From a bacterium (GTDB lineage: Bacteria > Planctomycetota > Planctomycetia > Gemmatales > Gemmataceae), in the NCBI GenBank assembly GCA_017308215.1, contig JAFKFQ010000237.1:1-33116 (forward strand): DNA of 33,116 nucleotides, given 5' to 3'. The stretch's first letter is position 1. Each line of letters begins with the position of its first letter. Position numbers and translations under genes: made by a program. Positions 30,179 through 33,116 of this stretch are shown here, piece after piece. The notes under the pieces were generated by a model, which saw only the letters and a program-made list of their open reading frames with translations, made no database searches and was not told the origin of the DNA.

Positions 30179-31212
30179 CCGGGGGCAACGTGACGCGGAG
30201 ATCAGCAGCCGCCGGACTCATCCTACTCGCCTTGACCGGCCTGGGGTGGTGGTGGTACCGCGCCCACTCCGCCGAGCGGGGGTTGGGTGAGGCGCGGGTG
30301 CTCGTGGGCGACCGGCGGGCGGACGCCGTCCTGGCGGACCTCCGCCGCCGGCACCCGGACCGGCCCGAGGTCTTCCTCCTGTCCGCCCGTCAGGCGCGCC
30401 TCGCCGGCCAGCCGGGCGAGGCGTGGGGGCACCTCGAGCGGGCTACTGCCCTGGGAGCCGACCCAGCAGCCGTCACACGGGAGAGCCTGCTCGGCCGGCC
30501 CGCGGTCGACTTCCCGCGCGTCCGCCCGGAGCTCGACCGACTCCTCGCGGCCGACCCCGGCGACGCGGACGCGCTTCTGGCCCTGGCCGACGGCGAGCTG
30601 GCCCAGGGGCGCGCCGGGGTTGCCGCTGAGCTGGCCGACCGGGCCGTCCGAAGCGCCCCCGGCGACGTCCGTGCGGTCACGGTCCGTGGAGAAGCCTGGA
30701 TGCGGGCGCGGCGGCTGGACCTGGCGCGGGCGGACCTGACGGCCGCGGTGGCGGCCGGCCCGGACGCCCTCGCGTACCCGCGGGCGCGGCTGGCGCTGGC
30801 CACCTGCCTGCTCGACCTCGGCGACTTCGCCCCCGCGCTGGATCTGTTCCGCGCGGCGCGGGCGGAGAACCCGGGCGACCTGGTCGCGACGTTCGGCGTC
30901 GGCCGTGCGGCCGGCCACCTCCGCCGGCTGGAGGAGGCGGACGAGGCGTTCGGGGCCGTCCTCGCCGCCCGGCCGACCCACGTGGACACGCTGCTGGCTC
31001 GCGCCCACGTGGCCGAACAGCGTGGCGACCGCCCGCGGGCGCTGGAACACCTGGAACGGGCCGAGCAGGCGGACCCGGAGCGGCGCGAGACGCACTCGGC
31101 GCTCGCCCGGCTTCTGGACGCCCTGGGCTACGCCGACCGCGCGACGGCGCACGAGGCCCGGTATCGTGCACTCGAGCCGACCGCCGCGCCCGTTTCTGGG
31201 GGGGCGCCATGA
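30175..31212 (+). CDS. Membrane-anchored TPR protein 1
   Basis: The 345-residue product begins with one hydrophobic helix (AAAGLILLALTGLGWWWYR) and then is almost all alpha-helical TPR-like repeats, for example RPEVFLLSARQARLAGQPGE, DADALLALADGELAQGRAGV, LAYPRARLALATCLLDLGDF, HVDTLLARAHVAEQRGDRPR and ALEHLERAEQADPERRETH. It should be anchored in the membrane with the repeats outside, as a protein-binding scaffold for the CRTAC1 proteins (inference from the operon). The GTG at 30175 overlaps the previous stop; GTG 30190 directly before TRRSAAAG is an alternative start. The stop overlaps the ATG of the second TPR gene (ATGA), so the three genes are translationally chained. Confidence 0.88.
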   Translation: MTGGNVTRRSAAAGLILLALTGLGWWWYRAHSAERGLGEARVLVGDRRADAVLADLRRRHPDRPEVFLLSARQARLAGQPGEAWGHLERATALGADPAAVTRESLLGRPAVDFPRVRPELDRLLAADPGDADALLALADGELAQGRAGVAAELADRAVRSAPGDVRAVTVRGEAWMRARRLDLARADLTAAVAAGPDALAYPRARLALATCLLDLGDFAPALDLFRAARAENPGDLVATFGVGRAAGHLRRLEEADEAFGAVLAARPTHVDTLLARAHVAEQRGDRPRALEHLERAEQADPERRETHSALARLLDALGYADRATAHEARYRALEPTAAPVSGGAP

Positions 31213-32228
31213 AATGGAAGCTCGTCTTGGTTCTCCTGCTCGCCGCGGCGGGGGCGGTGGTCACGTACCGATTCTGGCCGGCTCCCACCCCCCAACCAGA
31301 CGGACCCGCCGGCGAAGACCTTGTGGCGGCCGAACAGCAAGCCCGTGAGGCGGTCCATACCCGTCCGTCCGACCCCCAGGCGTACCTGCAACTCGCCCGG
31401 GCATTGCGCCGGCGGGGCCGGTTCGAGGAGGCCGGGTTCGCCCTCCGCCGCGCCGGCGAACTCGGACTGCCGGCTCCGGACGGGCGGCGGGAGGCTGCGC
31501 TCCTCCTGGCCGGTCAGGACTGGCCGCCGCGGGCCGAGGGGATTCTCCAGCAGGCCGTCAAGGACCACCCGGACGATCCGGAACTCCTTGAGGCGGTGTC
31601 CCGGGCGTTCGCGGCGCGGGGGAAGTGGGCGGCGGCCGAGCCGCTGCTGACCCGGTTGTTGGCCCGGGATCCGGGAAACCGCGACCTGCAGTTCCGCCGC
31701 GGCGAGGTCCGGATGCGCCTGGCCGACTTCGCCGGCGCCGTCACCGACCTCCGCCCGGTGGTCGAGCACGACCCGGGTCACTTCGAGGCCCGGCTCTACC
31801 TGGCCAACAGCCTGCTCGGGGACGCCCGCATCGCCGAGGCCCGCGCGGAGCTCCAAACCTGTCGAAAGCTCCGGCCGGACCGGGTCGAGCCACTGGTCGG
31901 GCTGGCTCGGTGCGAGTTGGAGCGGGATGAGGCGGCGGCGGCTCGCCTCCTCGACGAGGCGGCCGCTCTTGCGCCAGACAACCCGCTCGTCCTCCAGGAG
32001 GTGGCCGCCATTTACCTCCGCAGTCAGCGCATCGACGCCGCCATCGCCGCGCTGGTCCGGTTGGTGGGGCTGGACCCCGAGAACAAGCAGGCCCACCTCA
32101 ACCTGGCTCAGGCATACCTGGCCGCCGGCCGTCCGGACGAAGCCAGACGGCACGAAGCCCGCTATCAGGAACTCGACCGACGGGACGAAACGGACGCTGC
32201 CGCCCGTCGGGGTATGCGTGCCCCGTGA
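31209..32228 (+). CDS. Membrane-anchored TPR protein 2
   Basis: The 339-residue product starts with a signal anchor (MKWKLVLVLLLAAAGAVVTY) and continues with TPR-like helical pairs: DPQAYLQLARALRRRGRFEE, DPELLEAVSRAFAARGKWAA, FEARLYLANSLLGDARIAEA, NPLVLQEVAAIYLRSQRIDA and NKQAHLNLAQAYLAAGRPDE. It resembles TPR protein 1 in size, topology and ending (DEARRHEARYQELD against YADRATAHEARYRALE), so the pair probably arose by duplication like the CRTAC1 pair. It is the last gene of the operon; an inverted repeat at 32315-32348 follows. Confidence 0.88.
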   Translation: MKWKLVLVLLLAAAGAVVTYRFWPAPTPQPDGPAGEDLVAAEQQAREAVHTRPSDPQAYLQLARALRRRGRFEEAGFALRRAGELGLPAPDGRREAALLLAGQDWPPRAEGILQQAVKDHPDDPELLEAVSRAFAARGKWAAAEPLLTRLLARDPGNRDLQFRRGEVRMRLADFAGAVTDLRPVVEHDPGHFEARLYLANSLLGDARIAEARAELQTCRKLRPDRVEPLVGLARCELERDEAAAARLLDEAAALAPDNPLVLQEVAAIYLRSQRIDAAIAALVRLVGLDPENKQAHLNLAQAYLAAGRPDEARRHEARYQELDRRDETDAAARRGMRAP

Positions 32229-32314
32229 CGCCCGACGCAGGTGACCTGGCGGGCGTGGATTGGCGCCCGGACCGCTCCGGTGTCTGCCCCACGGCTGTAG
32301 CACGGAACTCGACG

Positions 32315-32348
32315 GCCGGTGGGGCATTCCGCGGAATGCCCCACCGGC
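32315..32348. terminator. 34-bp perfect palindrome, probable bidirectional terminator
   Basis: The arm GCCGGTGGGGCATTCCG (32315-32331) is followed immediately by its exact reverse complement (32332-32348). It lies between the convergent ends of the TPR 2 gene and the DUF1080 gene. Without a T-run it is not a textbook intrinsic terminator, but its place between converging genes fits a shared stop. Confidence 0.65.
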
Positions 32349-32411
32349 GCAGGGCGGCCTGTGGCCCGAGGAGTAACGGGCGTGCCAGGACGCGGCGGGC
32401 TCGGCGGCCCC

Positions 32412-33116
32412 TTACCGAAGGACCTCGAGCCTCAGATCCTTGAAGCGCACCTCCATCGGCCCGCCGCTGTGGACTTGCAGCCCGATCACCCCGCGGCGCG
32501 ACAGCTGCGGGTCGGTGTAGTCGCACACCAGCTCGCCGTTGATCCAGATCTTCACGGCGGCGCCCCGCGCCTCCACCACGTAGTCGTTCCACTCGTCGGG
32601 CCGCACGTGCCGCTCGCCGCCCTCCTTCGCCAGCAGGCCGCGGCCGCTCTCCTCGTACAGCTTGCCCCACCAGCCCGCCCCGATGTCGGCCTGCGGGCCG
32701 CGCATCTCGCCGTCCGGCAGCGGCTCGCTGCGGAACTGGATGCCGCTGTTCTCCCGGTTCGGGGTCAGCTTCACCTTCAGGCTCAGCTTGAAGTCGGTCA
32801 CCGCCAGGGGCGATTTGAGGAACGTGTTCCGCTTCAGTCCCGTCGCCGTCTTCCCGACGATCTCGCCGTTCTGAACGCTCCACACGGCCGCGTCGCCGTC
32901 CCACCCGGTCAGGTCCTTGCCGTTGAAGACGTCCTTGGCGTTGTCGGCGGTGGCCAGCATCGGCACCTGGTTCGGGGCCTGCAGGTACGCCATCAGCGAC
33001 CGCACCTCGAACTCGGTCGCGGCCTTCAGGATGTCGTCCGGCATCATCGACAGCGCCGACGGCGTCCGCTGCTCGACGTCGCCCGCCGGGATCGTCAGCG
33101 TCTCGGTCTCCGTCAC
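32412..33116 (-). CDS. DUF1080 (3-keto-disaccharide hydrolase) domain protein with haem-binding-type N-terminal part, 5' end off the window
   Basis: The visible 234 codons are the C-terminal end of a longer protein; no start lies in the window. Residues 1-50 of the visible part (VTETETLTIPAGDVEQRTPS, ALSMMPDDILKAATEFEVRS, LMAYLQ) look like the last section of a PVC-type cytochrome c/haem-binding region. Then comes a complete DUF1080 domain: DVFNGKDLTGWDGDAAVWSV, NGEIVGKTATGLKRNTFLKS, DFKLSLKVKLTPNRENSGIQ, FRSEPLPDGEMRGPQADIGA, WNDYVVEARGAAVKIWINGE and GVIGLQVHSGGPMEVRFKDL. DUF1080 is a concanavalin-like lectin/glucanase fold, with some members shown to hydrolyse 3-keto-sugars. Planctomycetes often fuse it to haem or dehydrogenase domains, so this may be part of an exported sugar-oxidising enzyme. 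Confidence 0.88.
   Translation of the reverse strand: MTETETLTIPAGDVEQRTPSALSMMPDDILKAATEFEVRSLMAYLQAPNQVPMLATADNAKDVFNGKDLTGWDGDAAVWSVQNGEIVGKTATGLKRNTFLKSPLAVTDFKLSLKVKLTPNRENSGIQFRSEPLPDGEMRGPQADIGAGWWGKLYEESGRGLLAKEGGERHVRPDEWNDYVVEARGAAVKIWINGELVCDYTDPQLSRRGVIGLQVHSGGPMEVRFKDLRLEVLR

Noticed and set aside
1..33116. CRISPR arrays, tRNA, rRNA, prophage or integrase/attachment sites
   Set aside because: No regularly spaced repeats, no tRNA cloverleaf or rRNA stretch, and no phage or integrase genes were recognised.

Overview
The window is GC-rich bacterial DNA that looks like a planctomycete chromosome, most likely of the Gemmataceae type. The evidence is a DUF1559 prepilin-like protein ([22 protein letters not shown] leader region, H-x9-DG signature), two tandem CRTAC1 proteins (FG-GAP/VCBS plus ASPIC/UnbV) with TPR partners, a DUF1080 domain joined to what looks like a PVC-type haem-binding tail, a short ceramidase-like secreted enzyme, and very high G+C in third codon positions. 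This assignment is inference from gene content; no rRNA or tRNA gene was seen.

Layout, left to right. (1) 1-5110: a minus-strand pair (a small secreted Cys/His-rich protein and a TolC-family outer-membrane efflux protein that runs off the left edge) diverges from a plus-strand pair (a secreted protein with nine His residues directly after its signal peptide, then a membrane-bound spermidine-synthase-like fusion). The left half looks like a metal-handling locus. (2) 5111-6130: a decayed stretch with an internally deleted LysR regulator, a frameshifted cupin gene and a methyltransferase stub. (3) 6284-8578: an orphan cytoplasmic PAS hybrid histidine kinase, flanked on both sides by copies of a ~43-bp direct repeat. 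(4) 9092-14302: metabolic and housekeeping genes: an RdgC-like protein, a secreted GlcG/HbpS protein, threonine dehydratase IlvA, a GNAT acetyltransferase and a 5-carboxymethyl-2-hydroxymuconate isomerase-like tautomerase. A 32-codon membrane peptide and a strong hairpin lie between the first two. (5) 14303-15247: no intact gene, but a decayed repeat domain of a large surface protein and two adjacent strong hairpins.

(6) 15248-21787 is the most interesting region. It holds five members of the uncharacterised STM4011-STM4015 gene set: an LRR protein and an ATP-grasp-like protein on the plus strand, facing a hydrolase and two radical SAM proteins on the minus strand. A two-gene DUF6745/LRR unit lies between the two arms. 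Start/stop overlaps inside each arm argue for tight co-expression. (7) 22017-24250: a secreted ceramidase-like hydrolase and a SAM methyltransferase, separated by a large near-perfect inverted repeat. (8) 24361-24846: fragments of two different transposases. (9) 24886-32228: the DUF1559 gene diverges from a five-gene operon of lipoprotein, CRTAC1, CRTAC1, TPR, TPR, which ends at a 34-bp perfect palindrome. (10) 32412-33116: the C-terminal part of a DUF1080 protein entering from the right.

Four broken genes each carry one apparent single-base deletion, so either local decay or sequence error is possible. Function statements rest on motif recognition by eye; no database search was run.
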